Source: Pseudomonas parafulva
GTDB taxonomy: Bacteria > Pseudomonadota > Gammaproteobacteria > Pseudomonadales > Pseudomonadaceae
Assembly: GCF_000800255.1 (NCBI RefSeq)
Contig: NZ_CP009747.1
Coordinates: 3,720,001 to 3,784,000, forward strand
Length of the DNA stretch: 64,000 bases
Reading direction: 5' to 3'
Positions 53,979-63,020 of the stretch are shown piece by piece. Positions within the stretch are counted from its first letter, which is position 1, and each line of letters opens with the position of its first letter. Position numbers and translations under genes: made by a program. The notes beneath the pieces were generated by a model, which saw only the letters and a program-made list of their open reading frames with translations, did not search any database and had not been told where the DNA came from.

Positions 53979-54088
53979 CGGGGCAACCTCTTGAACTTAC
54001 TGACTGTACTTTCGGACCTGCCTGCGTCGTTCATGGGCGCGGCGATACCGCGACGGCGATGTGGAACGGCAGGAGGCAAACGGGACGG

Positions 54089-54104
54089 GCCGGGCAAGGC
54101 CGGC
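54089..54104 (-). promoter_or_regulatory. GC-rich hairpin after the trpGDC leader peptide
   Basis: The stem GCCGG / CCGGC with a 6-nt loop lies 11 nt after the leader stop codon. It is followed by CCGTCCCG, not a U-run. A hairpin in the same relative place follows the trpE leader at 58,072. Its role in attenuation is inferred. Confidence 0.5.
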
Positions 54105-54115
54105 AGGGGAAAGTG

Positions 54116-54202
54116 TCAGGCGCGCCAACGCCAACGGGCGTGAGCCTTGATAACGCGCATCAGGAGTTTGCTGACGATCAACACGGAGTAGTTCTCGCTC
54201 AT
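54116..54202 (-). CDS. trpL: trpGDC operon leader peptide
   Basis: The 28-codon frame reads [20 protein letters not shown] then HARWRWRA and stop, with two Trp codons near the end. An internal ATG at 54160 gives a 14-residue peptide ([14 protein letters not shown]) that matches the trpE leader residue for residue at most positions. Ribosome stalling at the Trp codons would be the sensor for attenuation. Published work on P. putida reports that trpE and trpGDC are controlled by attenuation. No clear Shine-Dalgarno is seen for either start. Confidence 0.75.
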   Translation of the reverse strand: MSENYSVLIVSKLLMRVIKAHARWRWRA

Positions 54203-54212
54203 ACGTCCCGGC

Positions 54213-54241
54213 ACAGTAGCCTACCGCGACAACGGGCGCAA
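54213..54241 (-). promoter_or_regulatory. Candidate trpGDC promoter
   Basis: On the minus strand, TTGCGC (54241-54236) and TACTGT (54218-54213) are 17 bp apart. The predicted start near 54,206 is only a few bases ahead of the ATG at 54202, so the 14-residue version of the leader peptide may be the one translated. The gap to estA otherwise holds no recognised element. Confidence 0.6.
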
Positions 54242-54347
54242 TACGCGGCAAACCCCGGCAAACGCAGAGGCCTGGAACCTACCGGCGGTTTTTTTGCTAA
54301 GGTCTGCGAGCTGCTCCTCAAAACAACAACGAAACGGAATTTCATCC

Positions 54348-56249
54348 ATGCGCCAGCCGCCGTTCCTGCGTACTACCCTGTGCCTGCTCAGCCTGGTCTG
54401 CAGCCAGGCCATGGCAGCGCCCTCCCCTTATTCTTCCCTATTGGTTTTCGGCGACAGCCTCAGCGATGCGGGACAGTTCCCGGACCTGACCGGCAGCGCG
54501 CAGGGCCTGCGCTTCACCAATCGCCAGGGCAATGGCGACTACGCGCCCGTGTCACCGATGATCCTCGGCACCAAACTAGGCTTTTCCGCCACGTCATTGG
54601 GGCCTTCGACTTCGCTGAGCAACCTGCTGCAAGGTCGGCCCGACGGCAATAACTGGGCGGTCGGCGGCTACACCACGCAGCAAGTCCTCGACTCGATCAC
54701 CGGAACCTCCCAGGCAGTGATTCCGCCCGGGCGCCTGGGCGCCGGCCTGGTGCTGCGCGAGCGTCCCGGCTATCTGGCCGGCGGACTGCGAGCCGACCCC
54801 AACGCGCTGTACTACCTCACCGGCGGCGGCAACGATTTTCTCCAAGGCCTGGTGAACAGCCCCGCCAGCGCCGCCGCAGCCGGTGCCCGCCTGGCGGCCA
54901 GCGCCCAGGCCCTGCAGCAGGGTGGCGCGCGCTACATCATGGTCTGGCTGCTGCCGGACCTTGGCCAGACGCCGAACTTCAGCGGCACGCCGCAGCAAGC
55001 GCCGCTGTCGCAGCTTTCAGGCGTGTTCAATCAGTCGTTGCTCGGCCAACTGCGCCAGGTGGACGCCGAAGTCATCCCGCTGAACATTCCCACGCTGCTC
55101 GGCGAAGCGCTGCGCAGCCCGGCGCAATTCGGCCTGGCCGCCGACCAGAACCTGGTCGGCACCTGCTACAGCGGTGACGGCTGCACCGCCAATCCGGTGT
55201 ACGGCGTGAACGGCAGCAATCCCGATCCCTCACGGCTGCTGTTCAACGATTCGGTACACCCAACCATCGCCGGTCAGCAATTGATCGCTGACTACGCTTA
55301 TTCCATTCTCGCTGCGCCCTGGGAGCTGACACTGCTGCCAGAAATGGCTCACGCCAGCCTGCGCGCACATCAGGACGAACTGCGCACTCAATGGCGCTCG
55401 CCCTGGCAGCCGGTCGGCCAGTGGCAGGCGTTCATCGCCACCGGTGCCCAGGACCTGGATTTCGGCAGCCAGCGTAGCGCCGCCAGCGGCGACGGGCGCG
55501 GCTACAACCTGACCCTGGGCGGCAGCTACCGGCTCGACGACGCTTGGCGCGTAGGCATTGCAGCGGGCGCCTATCGGCAGAAGCTTGAAGCAGGGCCACG
55601 GGATTCGGACTACGCGCTCGACAGTTACCTGGCCAGCGCCTTCGCCCAGTTCCGTCAGAACCGCTGGTGGGCCGATGCAGCGCTGACCGCCGGGCACTTG
55701 AACTACGACAATCTCAAGCGCAACTTCGCCCTCGGCGCAGGCGAGCGTAGCGAGAAAGGCAGTACCGACGGCGAGGCCTGGGCGCTCAGCGGCCGACTGG
55801 GCTACAACCTGGCGACCGACGACAGCGCCTGGCAGTTGGCGCCATTCATCAGCGCGGATTACGCGCGGGTGAAGGTGGACGGCTACGACGAGAAAAGCGG
55901 ACGTTCGACGGCGCTGGGCTTCGACGACCAGGACCGCACGTCACGGCGACTGGGGGCAGGCGTGCTGGGCAGTGTGCAGGTGATGGCTAATACGCGGTTG
56001 TTCGCCGAGGTGGCACGCGAGCACGAGTTCGAAGACGACCGCCAGGACCTGACCCTGCACCTGACCAGCCTTCCAGCCAACGACTTCACCCTCGCCGGGT
56101 ACACGCCCCACAGCAACCTGACGCGGGCGAGCCTGGGCATCAGCCACGAGCTGGTGCCGGGGGTGAAGCTGGCGGGGAACTACAACTGGCGCAAGAGCGA
56201 CGAACTGCGCCAACAAGGAGTGAGCGTGGGCGTAAGCGTGGACTTCTAA
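54348..56249 (+). CDS. estA: Autotransporter GDSL esterase
   Basis: The 633-residue outer-membrane esterase starts with a signal peptide ([20 protein letters not shown], cleavage near residue 23-24). The passenger domain has the GDSL nucleophile Ser37 in [16 protein letters not shown] (block III) and the Asp301-x-x-His304 pair in NDSVHP. The C-terminal 280 residues form an autotransporter barrel, with repeated amphipathic strands and a terminal Phe (VSVGVSVDF). In P. aeruginosa EstA is tethered to the cell surface and affects rhamnolipid production. Confidence 0.93.
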   Translation: MRQPPFLRTTLCLLSLVCSQAMAAPSPYSSLLVFGDSLSDAGQFPDLTGSAQGLRFTNRQGNGDYAPVSPMILGTKLGFSATSLGPSTSLSNLLQGRPDGNNWAVGGYTTQQVLDSITGTSQAVIPPGRLGAGLVLRERPGYLAGGLRADPNALYYLTGGGNDFLQGLVNSPASAAAAGARLAASAQALQQGGARYIMVWLLPDLGQTPNFSGTPQQAPLSQLSGVFNQSLLGQLRQVDAEVIPLNIPTLLGEALRSPAQFGLAADQNLVGTCYSGDGCTANPVYGVNGSNPDPSRLLFNDSVHPTIAGQQLIADYAYSILAAPWELTLLPEMAHASLRAHQDELRTQWRSPWQPVGQWQAFIATGAQDLDFGSQRSAASGDGRGYNLTLGGSYRLDDAWRVGIAAGAYRQKLEAGPRDSDYALDSYLASAFAQFRQNRWWADAALTAGHLNYDNLKRNFALGAGERSEKGSTDGEAWALSGRLGYNLATDDSAWQLAPFISADYARVKVDGYDEKSGRSTALGFDDQDRTSRRLGAGVLGSVQVMANTRLFAEVAREHEFEDDRQDLTLHLTSLPANDFTLAGYTPHSNLTRASLGISHELVPGVKLAGNYNWRKSDELRQQGVSVGVSVDF

Positions 56250-56266
56250 CGCTTCAAGTCGGCGCA

Positions 56267-56310
56267 AGGCCGCTCCTGCAGACAGACTGATCGTCTTGCA
56301 GGCGCGGCCT
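56267..56310. repeat. REP-like hairpin downstream of estA
   Basis: The arms AGGCCGCTCCTGCA and TGCAGGCGCGGCCT pair with one mismatch around a 16-nt loop. It lies just after estA and may end its transcript or stabilise the mRNA. Its right end is the left flank of the inserted 188-bp element. Confidence 0.7.
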
Positions 56311-56315
56311 GAGCG

Positions 56316-56503
56316 TCATACTGTTCACTTAAAGAATGCTGATACCGCTTCGCGGCCCTTTCGCGACACAAGGCCGCTCCCACAATGTCCGCGCAAACCC
56401 TGAAACAGGGGGCTGTACGGACCCTGTGGGAGCGGCCTTGCGCCGCGATGGGCTGCGTAGCAGCCCCAATTTCAGCAATACAGATCTTAAGTGAACAGCA
56501 TTA
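56316..56503. mobile_element. 188-bp MITE-like element with inverted REP pair
   Basis: The element begins TCATACTGTTCACTTAA and ends in the near-exact inverse TTAAGTGAACAGCATTA (15 of 17 positions match). It is flanked on each side by the same 11 bases, CGGCCTGAGCG (56305-56315 and 56504-56514), as expected of a target-site duplication. Inside are two inverted REP cores (about 56370-56384 and 56425-56440). No ORF is present, so it would be moved in trans, perhaps by an IS4-family transposase, which makes 10-12 bp duplications. Confidence 0.7.
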
Positions 56504-56544
56504 CGGCCTGAGCGGGGCTGCGCAGCAGCCCCGATGCGCAGGGT

Positions 56545-58026
56545 TCACTTGAACGTGGTCTGCTCGGCCAGCGCCACCGCGCGGAACATGGCGCGGCGCT
56601 TGTTGATGGTTTCTTCCCACTCCAGCGCCGGCACCGAGTCGGCGACGATGCCGCCACCGGCCTGTACGTGCAGTTCGCCGTCCTTGATCACCGCCGTGCG
56701 AATGGCGATGGCGGTATCCATATTGCCGTTCCAGGCGAAATAGCCCACCGCGCCACCGTAGACGCCGCGCTTGACCGGCTCCAGTTCGTCGATGATTTCC
56801 ATGGCGCGGATTTTCGGCGCACCCGACAAGGTGCCGGCCGGCAGGATCGCACGCAAGGCATCCATCGCCGTGAGGCCCTCGGCGAGTTCGCCGGTGACGT
56901 TGGAGACGATGTGCATTACGTTGGAGTAGCGTTCGATCACCATCTTCTCGGTCAGGCGCACGCTGCCGGTGGACGACACCCGCCCCACGTCATTGCGCCC
57001 CAGGTCGATCAGCATCAGGTGCTCGGCGATTTCCTTGTCGTCCGACAGCAAGTCGTCTTCCAGCGCCCGGTCCGCTTCCTCGGTGGCACCGCGCGGGCGG
57101 GTGCCCGCGATGGGACGCACCGTGACCAGATTGTCCTCGACCCGCACCAGCACTTCCGGCGAACTGCCGACCACGTGGAAGTCGCCGAAATTGAAGAAGT
57201 ACATGTAGGGCGTCGGGTTGAAGCAGCGCAGCGCACGGTACAAGTCGATGGGCGCAGCCTTGAAATCGATGGACATGCGCTGCGACGGCACCACCTGCAT
57301 GCAGTCGCCGGCCAGGATGTACTCCTTGATCCGGCCCACGGCCTTCTCGTAATCGTCGCGGGTGTAGCTGGAGCGGAACGCCGGTTCTGCGGGCATCGGG
57401 CCGCCGAGATCCAGGCCGCGGCGTGGGGTGATCGGCTGGCGCAACGTGTCGAGCAACCCGGCCAGCCGCGCCTGGCCCTGCTCGAAGGCCTGCGTGTCCT
57501 GCGGATCGACCAGCACGATGGCGTGCATCTTGCCGGCCAGGTTATCGAACACCACCACCGCGTCGGACACCATCAGCAGAATGTCCGGCACGCCCAGTGG
57601 ATCAGGATTCGGGCTGGCTCCCAGGCGTTTCTCGACGTAGCGCACGCAGTCATAGCCGAAGTAGCCGACCAGACCGCCGTTGAAGCGCGGCAGACCGGCG
57701 ATGTCGGCGACCTTGTAGCGCTGCTTGAACGACTCGACGAAGGCCAACGGATCCTCGACCTCATGGCTTTCCACTTCGACCCCGTCTTCCAGGATGCTCA
57801 CCCGGTAGCCGTGAACCCGCAGCACCGTGCGCGACGGCAGGCCGATCATCGAATAACGGCCCCACTTCTCACCGCCCTGCACGGACTCGAGCAAGTAGGT
57901 GTTGGGCTGGTCGGCCAGCTTGAGGTAGATCGACAGCGGTGTGTCGAAGTCGGCCAGGGTTTCACAGGCCAGGGGAATGCGGTTGTAGCCGGCAGCGGCC
58001 AGGCGCAGGAATTCTTCGCGGGTCAT
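56545..58026 (-). CDS. trpE: Anthranilate synthase component I
   Basis: The 493-residue enzyme makes anthranilate from chorismate with TrpG. The tryptophan feedback site [20 protein letters not shown] begins at residue 45. The catalytic C-terminal region has [17 protein letters not shown] and [19 protein letters not shown]. The start [20 protein letters not shown] at 58026 has a GAGG Shine-Dalgarno. It is unlinked to trpGDC by about 2.5 kb and lies downstream of gph in the same orientation. Confidence 0.97.
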   Translation of the reverse strand: MTREEFLRLAAAGYNRIPLACETLADFDTPLSIYLKLADQPNTYLLESVQGGEKWGRYSMIGLPSRTVLRVHGYRVSILEDGVEVESHEVEDPLAFVESFKQRYKVADIAGLPRFNGGLVGYFGYDCVRYVEKRLGASPNPDPLGVPDILLMVSDAVVVFDNLAGKMHAIVLVDPQDTQAFEQGQARLAGLLDTLRQPITPRRGLDLGGPMPAEPAFRSSYTRDDYEKAVGRIKEYILAGDCMQVVPSQRMSIDFKAAPIDLYRALRCFNPTPYMYFFNFGDFHVVGSSPEVLVRVEDNLVTVRPIAGTRPRGATEEADRALEDDLLSDDKEIAEHLMLIDLGRNDVGRVSSTGSVRLTEKMVIERYSNVMHIVSNVTGELAEGLTAMDALRAILPAGTLSGAPKIRAMEIIDELEPVKRGVYGGAVGYFAWNGNMDTAIAIRTAVIKDGELHVQAGGGIVADSVPALEWEETINKRRAMFRAVALAEQTTFK

Positions 58027-58071
58027 GGGTAGCCTCGGGGCAAGCAGCAATGGGGTCGGACGAGCGGACGA

Positions 58072-58087
58072 GCCGGCAGGCGCCGGC
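58072..58087 (-). promoter_or_regulatory. GC-rich hairpin after the trpE leader
   Basis: A perfect 6-bp stem GCCGGC / GCCGGC with loop GCCT lies 9 nt after the gph/leader stop codon. It is followed by TCGTCCGCTCGTCC and lacks a U-run. It is the counterpart of the hairpin after the trpGDC leader. Its role in attenuation is inferred. Confidence 0.5.
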
Positions 58088-58096
58088 GGGCAGGAG

Positions 58097-58141
58097 TCAG
58101 GCGCGCCAGCGCCAGCGGGCCAGGGCCTTGATGACTTTCAT
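58097..58141 (-). CDS. trpL: trpE leader peptide nested in-frame at the end of gph
   Basis: The last 14 codons of gph read [14 protein letters not shown] and can also be started from the internal ATG at 58141 by transcripts from the promoter at 58,204. The peptide differs from the trpGDC leader [14 protein letters not shown] at only two residues. A further Trp codon precedes the ATG. Whether it is translated separately, or only as the tail of Gph, cannot be told from sequence. Confidence 0.65.
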   Translation of the reverse strand: MKVIKALARWRWRA

Positions 58142-58915
58142 CCAGAATTTGCCGGTGACACCCACAGTGCGATCTCTGTCTTTGGAGGCGTGAAGGTTTG
58201 CCCACGTTATCCCAGTGTCGGTGACGACGCAACCGGGCAACAGCAGACGCAAATCATCCAGTACCAGGCTTGGCGATTCCTCTTCGATCGGCCGCCCGTG
58301 GTTGTAGCCGTAGGTCAAGCCGACGCTCTTGACCCCCGCTGCCGTGGCCGCCAGCACATCGTTGCGCGAGTCGCCGACGAACAACGCGTGCTCCGGTGCG
58401 ATGCCCGCCATCTGCATGACGAACAGCAGCGCGGCCGGGTCGGGTTTCTTCTGAGGCAGGGTGTCGCCGCCGATGATCCAGCGGAAGTAGCGACCGATCT
58501 TCATCTGGTCGAGCAAGGGCGCGACGAAGCGTTCGGGCTTGTTGGTGATCAGCGCCATCTCCACACCCTGCTTGTGCAGCCAGCGCAGGGTGTCGCGCAC
58601 GCCGGGATAGACCACCGTCAGCTCATGGCTTTCGCCATAGGCTTGCATGAACAACGCCAAGCCTCGCTCGGCCAGTTCGGGGTCCACGTCGGCATGCTCG
58701 AGACTGCCGGCCAGGGCGCGGCGTACCAGCACCTCGGCGCCATTGCCGACCCACTGACGCACGGCCTCGAGGCCCGCAGGCGGGCGACCCAGGGCCACCA
58801 GCATGTGGTCGACGGCGGCAGCCAGGTCCGGCACCGAGTCGATCAGGGTGCCGTCCAGGTCGAACATGACCAGCTTGGGCAGCGTCCCCGGGAACAACTG
58901 CTCGAAGCCGCTCAT
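58097..58915 (-). CDS. gph: Phosphoglycolate phosphatase (HAD family) with Trp-rich tail
   Basis: The 272-residue HAD phosphatase removes phosphoglycolate. The nucleophile Asp19 is in [16 protein letters not shown], the Thr/Ser motif in ALITNKP, and the Lys/Asp motifs in KKPDPAALL and [12 protein letters not shown]. The catalytic fold should end near residue 228. About 45 extra residues follow, ending ALARWRWRA, longer than many family members. That tail contains the trpE leader peptide. The ATG overlaps the rpe stop by 4 bp. Confidence 0.93.
   Translation of the reverse strand: MSGFEQLFPGTLPKLVMFDLDGTLIDSVPDLAAAVDHMLVALGRPPAGLEAVRQWVGNGAEVLVRRALAGSLEHADVDPELAERGLALFMQAYGESHELTVVYPGVRDTLRWLHKQGVEMALITNKPERFVAPLLDQMKIGRYFRWIIGGDTLPQKKPDPAALLFVMQMAGIAPEHALFVGDSRNDVLAATAAGVKSVGLTYGYNHGRPIEEESPSLVLDDLRLLLPGCVVTDTGITWANLHASKDRDRTVGVTGKFWMKVIKALARWRWRA
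58204..58232 (-). promoter_or_regulatory. Candidate trpE promoter inside gph
   Basis: On the minus strand, TTGCGT (58232-58227) and TAACGT (58209-58204) are 17 bp apart, within the gph reading frame. The predicted start near 58,197 gives a leader of about 170 nt before trpE, containing the Trp-rich peptide and hairpin. This resembles the trpGDC arrangement in spacing. It needs a start-site map. Confidence 0.55.
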
Positions 58916-59586
58916 GAGCGCGCCTGGGCGAGCTCGGCATGCATCTTGGCGATGACTTCGGCGTAATCCGGCGCGTTGAAGATCGCCGATCCGGCGACGA
59001 AGGTGTCGGCGCCTGCGGCGGCGATCTCACGGATATTTCCGACATTGACCCCGCCATCGATCTCCAGGCGGATATCACGGCCGCTGGCGTCGATCAGCGC
59101 GCGTGCTTCGCGCAGTTTGTCGAGGGTGCCGGGAATGAACTTCTGTCCACCAAAACCTGGGTTGACGCTCATCAGCAGGACCATGTCGACTTTGTCCATC
59201 ACATACTTGAGCACGTCCAAACCAGTGGCCGGGTTGAACACCAGGCCGGCCTTGCAACCGCCGTCACGGATCAGTTGCAGCGAACGGTCGATGTGCTGGG
59301 TCGCTTCGGGATGGAAGGTGATGAAGGTGGCACCGGCCTCGATGAAATCGCCGATGATGCGATCGACCGGGCTGACCATCAGGTGCACGTCGATGGGTGC
59401 GGTCACGCCGTACTTGCGCAGCGCGCTGCAGACCATTGGGCCGATGGTCAGGTTGGGCACGTAGTGGTTGTCCATGACATCGAAGTGGACGATGTCGGCC
59501 CCTGCGGCCAGAACCTTGTCCACGTCCTCGCCCAGGCGGGCGAAGTCGGCGGAAAGAATGGAGGGGGCAATAGCGTAGGGCTGCAT
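58912..59586 (-). CDS. rpe: Ribulose-phosphate 3-epimerase
   Basis: The 224-residue TIM-barrel enzyme interconverts ribulose-5-P and xylulose-5-P in the pentose phosphate pathway. It begins [20 protein letters not shown]. Metal and catalytic residues are in [23 protein letters not shown] and [12 protein letters not shown]. The frame extends to 59727, but the ATG at 59586 is the family start. It overlaps gph by 4 bp. Confidence 0.96.
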   Translation of the reverse strand: MQPYAIAPSILSADFARLGEDVDKVLAAGADIVHFDVMDNHYVPNLTIGPMVCSALRKYGVTAPIDVHLMVSPVDRIIGDFIEAGATFITFHPEATQHIDRSLQLIRDGGCKAGLVFNPATGLDVLKYVMDKVDMVLLMSVNPGFGGQKFIPGTLDKLREARALIDASGRDIRLEIDGGVNVGNIREIAAAGADTFVAGSAIFNAPDYAEVIAKMHAELAQARS

Positions 59587-59685
59587 GGCGCACCTGTTGG
59601 CAGAATCACGGTGGCGCGCATTGTAACTCAGGCGAATGGATCGGGGCTGATTGGTATCAAAACCGCAGTTGCCTGTACCGGCCTC

Positions 59686-59768
59686 ATCGCGGGACGAGCC
59701 CGCTCCCACAGGGATCCCACTGTTCATGAGTGCAGTGCTCTACCTGTGGAGCGGGCTTGCCCCGCGAC
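59686..59768. repeat. Inverted REP pair between agtD and rpe
   Basis: TCGCGGGACGAGCCCGCTCC and GGAGCGGGCTTGCCCCGCGA face each other across a 36-nt centre. This is a typical P. putida-group REP doublet. It lies after agtD and before rpe and may end agt transcription. The rest of the 206-bp gap holds no recognised element. Confidence 0.8.
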
Positions 59769-59792
59769 AAGGCCGACACAGCCGTCGCAGAG

Positions 59793-60620
59793 TCAGCCAG
59801 GTTGCTGGGTCCGCAGCTTCTCGCTGCGCCCGCGCAGCCACTCCAGGGTCAGCAGCAACACTACCGAAAAACCGATCAGCAGCGTCGCAGCGGCGGCGAT
59901 GGTCGGGCTGAGGTTCTCGCGAATGCCGCTGAACATCTGGCGCGGCAGGGTGGCCTGCTCGGGACCGGCGAGGAACAGCGTCACCACCACTTCATCGAAC
60001 GACGTGGCGAAGGCGAACAGCGCCCCGGAAATCACCCCGGGCGCGATCAGCGGCAGGGTCACCCGACGGAACGCCAGCAGCGGCGAGGCGCCCAGGCTGG
60101 CCGCCGCGCGAACCAAGTTGTAGTTGAACCCCTGAAGCGTCGCGGACACGGTGATGATCACGAACGGCACACCCAGCACCGCGTGCACCAGGATCAGCGA
60201 GAGGAAACTGTTGCCCAGCCCCAGCGGCGCGAAGAACAGGTAGCTGGCCACCCCGATGATCACCACAGGCACCACCATTGGCGAAATCACCAGCGCCATC
60301 ACCAGCGACTTGCCGGGAAAATCGCCACGGGTCAGGCCGATTGCGGCCAGAGTGCCGAACACCATCGCCAGCACCGTGGCCGCCGGGGCGACGATGATGC
60401 TGTTCCTGAGCGCGCGCATCCACTCGGCCGAGGCGAAGAAGTCCTGGTACCACTGCAGCGAAAAGCCTTGCAGCGGGTAGACCAGGAAACTGCCGCTGTT
60501 GAACGACAGCGGAATGATGACCAGCACCGGCAGCACCAGGAACAGCAGGATCAGGCCGCAGAGAATGCGCAGGCCGTAGAACCAGACCCGCTCCACCGGC
60601 GACATGTAAGGGCTCAACAT
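59793..60620 (-). CDS. agtD: ABC transporter permease, polyamine/GABA type (AgtD-like)
   Basis: The 275-residue inner-membrane permease has six hydrophobic helices (LCGLILLFLVLPVLVIIPLS near the N-terminus). The EAA loop is RAAASLGASPLLAFRRVTLP with LIAPGVISGALF after it. It resembles PotC/YdcV-type permeases. By gene order next to rpe-gph-trpE it matches AgtD of P. aeruginosa (5-aminovalerate and GABA uptake). It starts 11 bp after agtC. Confidence 0.85.
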   Translation of the reverse strand: MLSPYMSPVERVWFYGLRILCGLILLFLVLPVLVIIPLSFNSGSFLVYPLQGFSLQWYQDFFASAEWMRALRNSIIVAPAATVLAMVFGTLAAIGLTRGDFPGKSLVMALVISPMVVPVVIIGVASYLFFAPLGLGNSFLSLILVHAVLGVPFVIITVSATLQGFNYNLVRAAASLGASPLLAFRRVTLPLIAPGVISGALFAFATSFDEVVVTLFLAGPEQATLPRQMFSGIRENLSPTIAAAATLLIGFSVVLLLTLEWLRGRSEKLRTQQPG

Positions 60621-60631
60621 GACAAGGCTCC

Positions 60632-61879
60632 TCAGCTCAGGCGCAGGCGGCTGGCGCCGACCAGCCAGCTATAGATCAGGTACAGCAGCACCGTGGCCAG
60701 CAGCAACAACCCGCCCAAGGCGGTGGCCATGCCCCAGTTGATGCTGGTGTTGGTATAGAACGCGACGAAGTAGCTGACCATCTGGTCGTTCGGGCTACCC
60801 AGCAGCGCCGGCGTGATGTAGTAGCCGATGGCGAGAATGAACACCAGCAGGCAACCGGCGCCGACACCGGCGTAGGTCTGCGGGAAGTACACGCGCCAGA
60901 AGCTGGCGAACGGATGACAGCCCAGGGAGATCGCCGCACGCATGTAGCTTGGCGAAATGCCCTTCATCACGCTGTACAACGGCAAGATCATGAAGGGCAG
61001 CAAAATGTGGACCATGGAGATGTACACGCCGGTGCGGTTGAACACCAACTCCAGCGGTTGATCGATGACGCCCATGGCCATGAGTGCGCTGTTGATCAGG
61101 CCGCCCGATTGCAGCAACACGATCCACGCGGCCACCCGCACCAGAATCGATGTCCAGAACGGCAGCAGCACCAGGATCATCAGCAGGTTGCTTTGACGGG
61201 TCGGCAAGTTGGCCAGCAGGTAGGCCAACGGATAGGCCAGCAGCAGGCAGATCGCGGTGATCACCACGCCCATCCACAGGGTGCGGGCGAAGATGTCCAG
61301 GTAGATGGCCTGGTCGGGCGTGGTCTTGGCCAACTCGCCCAGGTCGTCGATACGGTGGTCCAGCGCGGCCAGCAGGTAGAACGGCGTCACCGAGCTGGTA
61401 TTGCGGCGGATCGCTTGCCAGTAGGCCGGGTCACCCCAGCGCTCGTCGAGGCTCTGCAGCGCCTCTTTATAGGAAGCCGGCTCGGTCTTGAACGGCAAGG
61501 CGCGGGCCGTCTTCGACAGCAGGCTGCGGTAGCCGGCCAGTTCCATGTTCAGGCGCTTGGAGAGCTCGCCCAAGGTCTGGTTCTTGCGCGACTGCGCCAG
61601 GTCGTCGCTCAGGGCGCGGTACACCGCTTCGCCGGGCAGGCTCTTGCCATCCCACTGCGCCACCGCCTCGACGGTGCGCGGCAGGCCGGCCACCACTTCG
61701 GGGTTACCGACGCTCTTGAACAGCAACGCGGCGATCGGCACCAGAAATACCAGCAGCAGAAACGCCACCAGCGGTGCGATCAGCGCCTGCGCCTTCCAGC
61801 GGTTGACCCGCTCGGCACGCTTGAGGCGCTGCTTGAGACTTGGACCTGCGCCTTCATTGAGGGGCACTGCAGTGGCCAT
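60632..61879 (-). CDS. agtC: ABC transporter permease, polyamine/GABA type (AgtC-like)
   Basis: The 415-residue permease has a long insertion between its first helix (LIAPLVAFLLLVFLVPIAAL) and the rest, a region of about 150 mostly polar residues that is probably periplasmic. The EAA loop is RAAISLGCHPFASFWRVYFP. It resembles PotB-type permeases and pairs with the downstream permease. The start MATAVPLNEGAGPSLKQRLK at 61879 is chosen; the frame is open to 61942. Confidence 0.85.
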   Translation of the reverse strand: MATAVPLNEGAGPSLKQRLKRAERVNRWKAQALIAPLVAFLLLVFLVPIAALLFKSVGNPEVVAGLPRTVEAVAQWDGKSLPGEAVYRALSDDLAQSRKNQTLGELSKRLNMELAGYRSLLSKTARALPFKTEPASYKEALQSLDERWGDPAYWQAIRRNTSSVTPFYLLAALDHRIDDLGELAKTTPDQAIYLDIFARTLWMGVVITAICLLLAYPLAYLLANLPTRQSNLLMILVLLPFWTSILVRVAAWIVLLQSGGLINSALMAMGVIDQPLELVFNRTGVYISMVHILLPFMILPLYSVMKGISPSYMRAAISLGCHPFASFWRVYFPQTYAGVGAGCLLVFILAIGYYITPALLGSPNDQMVSYFVAFYTNTSINWGMATALGGLLLLATVLLYLIYSWLVGASRLRLS

Positions 61880-61945
61880 GACGAACTCCGCAAACAGGAA
61901 AACGGGGGAGCGCCGGCCCACGGCCCGGCGCTCCAGCGACACGCG

Positions 61946-62980
61946 TTACTTCTTCGCCGCCCAGGCGTTGAAGCGTTGCTCCAGTTGCTCGCTGTTGTCA
62001 GCCCAGAAGGCCACGTCGATCTGCACCTGGTTGGCGATGTTCTCCGGCGTGGTCGGCATGTTCTGCTTGACCTCGTCGCTGAGCAGGGCGACGGCCTTGG
62101 CGTTGGCCGGGCCGTAGGCGATGTTCTCGGAGTAGATCTTCTGCTGCTCAGGCTGGACGCTGTAGGCGATGAACTTCTTGGCCTCCTCGACGTTCTTCGC
62201 GCCACGCGGAATGGCCCAGGCATCGAAGTCGTAGATGCCGCCGTTCCACACCACCTTCAGGTTGCTCTCCTTCTGCACTGCCGCGATACGCCCGTTGTAG
62301 GCCGAGCTCATGACCACGTCGCCGGAGGCCAGGTACTGCGGCGGCTGGGCGCCGGCTTCCCACCACTGGATGCTCGGCTTGAGCTCGTCGAGTTTCTTGA
62401 AGGCGCGGTCTACACCGGCCTTGGTGGACAGCACCGAGTAGACATCCTTGGGCGCCACGCCGTCGGCCATCAGGGCGAATTCCAGCGTGTACTTGGCGCC
62501 CTTGCGCAAGCCGCGTTTGCCGGGGAATTTCTTCGTGTCCCAGAAATCGGCCCAGCTGGTGGGGGCGGACTTGAGCTTGTCGGCGTTGTAGGCCAGCACC
62601 GTGGACCACACGAAGAAGCCCACGCCGCACGGCTGGATGGCGCCTTTGACGTAGTCGGACTCGTTGCCGAACAACGCGGGATCGAGCGGCTCGAACATGT
62701 CCTCGTCACAGCCACGGGCCAACTCTGGGGACTCGACCTCCACCAGATCCCAGGACACGCTCTTGGTGTCGACCATGGCCTTCACCTTGGCCATTTCACC
62801 GTTGTATTCCCCAGCGACGATCTTGCCCTTGCCTGCCTGTTCCCACGGCTCATAGAACGCCTTGACCTGGGCGGCCTTGTTGGCACCACCGAAGGACACC
62901 ACGGTGAGGTCCGCGGCCAGCACCTGGCCGGCGGTGAACAGCCCCAGGGCCAGGGCGGTCAGTTTCAGCTGCTTGCGCAT
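61946..62980 (-). CDS. agtB: ABC transporter substrate-binding protein (AgtB-like)
   Basis: The 344-residue periplasmic protein has a signal peptide ([20 protein letters not shown], cleavage after LAA or near). The mature part begins with LTVVSFGGANKAAQVKAFYE, like PotD/SpuD-type polyamine binders. WDLVEVESPELARGCDEDMF and FDAWAIPRGAKNVEEAKKF are conserved in such proteins. The substrate (5-aminovalerate, GABA or a polyamine) is inferred from gene order only. Confidence 0.85.
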   Translation of the reverse strand: MRKQLKLTALALGLFTAGQVLAADLTVVSFGGANKAAQVKAFYEPWEQAGKGKIVAGEYNGEMAKVKAMVDTKSVSWDLVEVESPELARGCDEDMFEPLDPALFGNESDYVKGAIQPCGVGFFVWSTVLAYNADKLKSAPTSWADFWDTKKFPGKRGLRKGAKYTLEFALMADGVAPKDVYSVLSTKAGVDRAFKKLDELKPSIQWWEAGAQPPQYLASGDVVMSSAYNGRIAAVQKESNLKVVWNGGIYDFDAWAIPRGAKNVEEAKKFIAYSVQPEQQKIYSENIAYGPANAKAVALLSDEVKQNMPTTPENIANQVQIDVAFWADNSEQLEQRFNAWAAKK

Positions 62981-63020
62981 TATTATTCTCTCCACAGTAC
63001 AGGGTTGGTGAAACGAACCA

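Noticed and set aside
54059..54652. Plus-strand ORF of 197 codons across the trpG-estA gap and the start of estA
   Set aside because: It overlaps the estA signal peptide region in another frame and has no family similarity.
56250..56544. CRISPR-like repetition in the estA-trpE gap
   Set aside because: The repeats are inverted REP cores and MITE ends, not evenly spaced direct repeats with unique spacers.
59587..59727. N-terminal extension of rpe to 59727
   Set aside because: The extension runs into the REP pair and has no family similarity; the ATG at 59586 gives the standard start.
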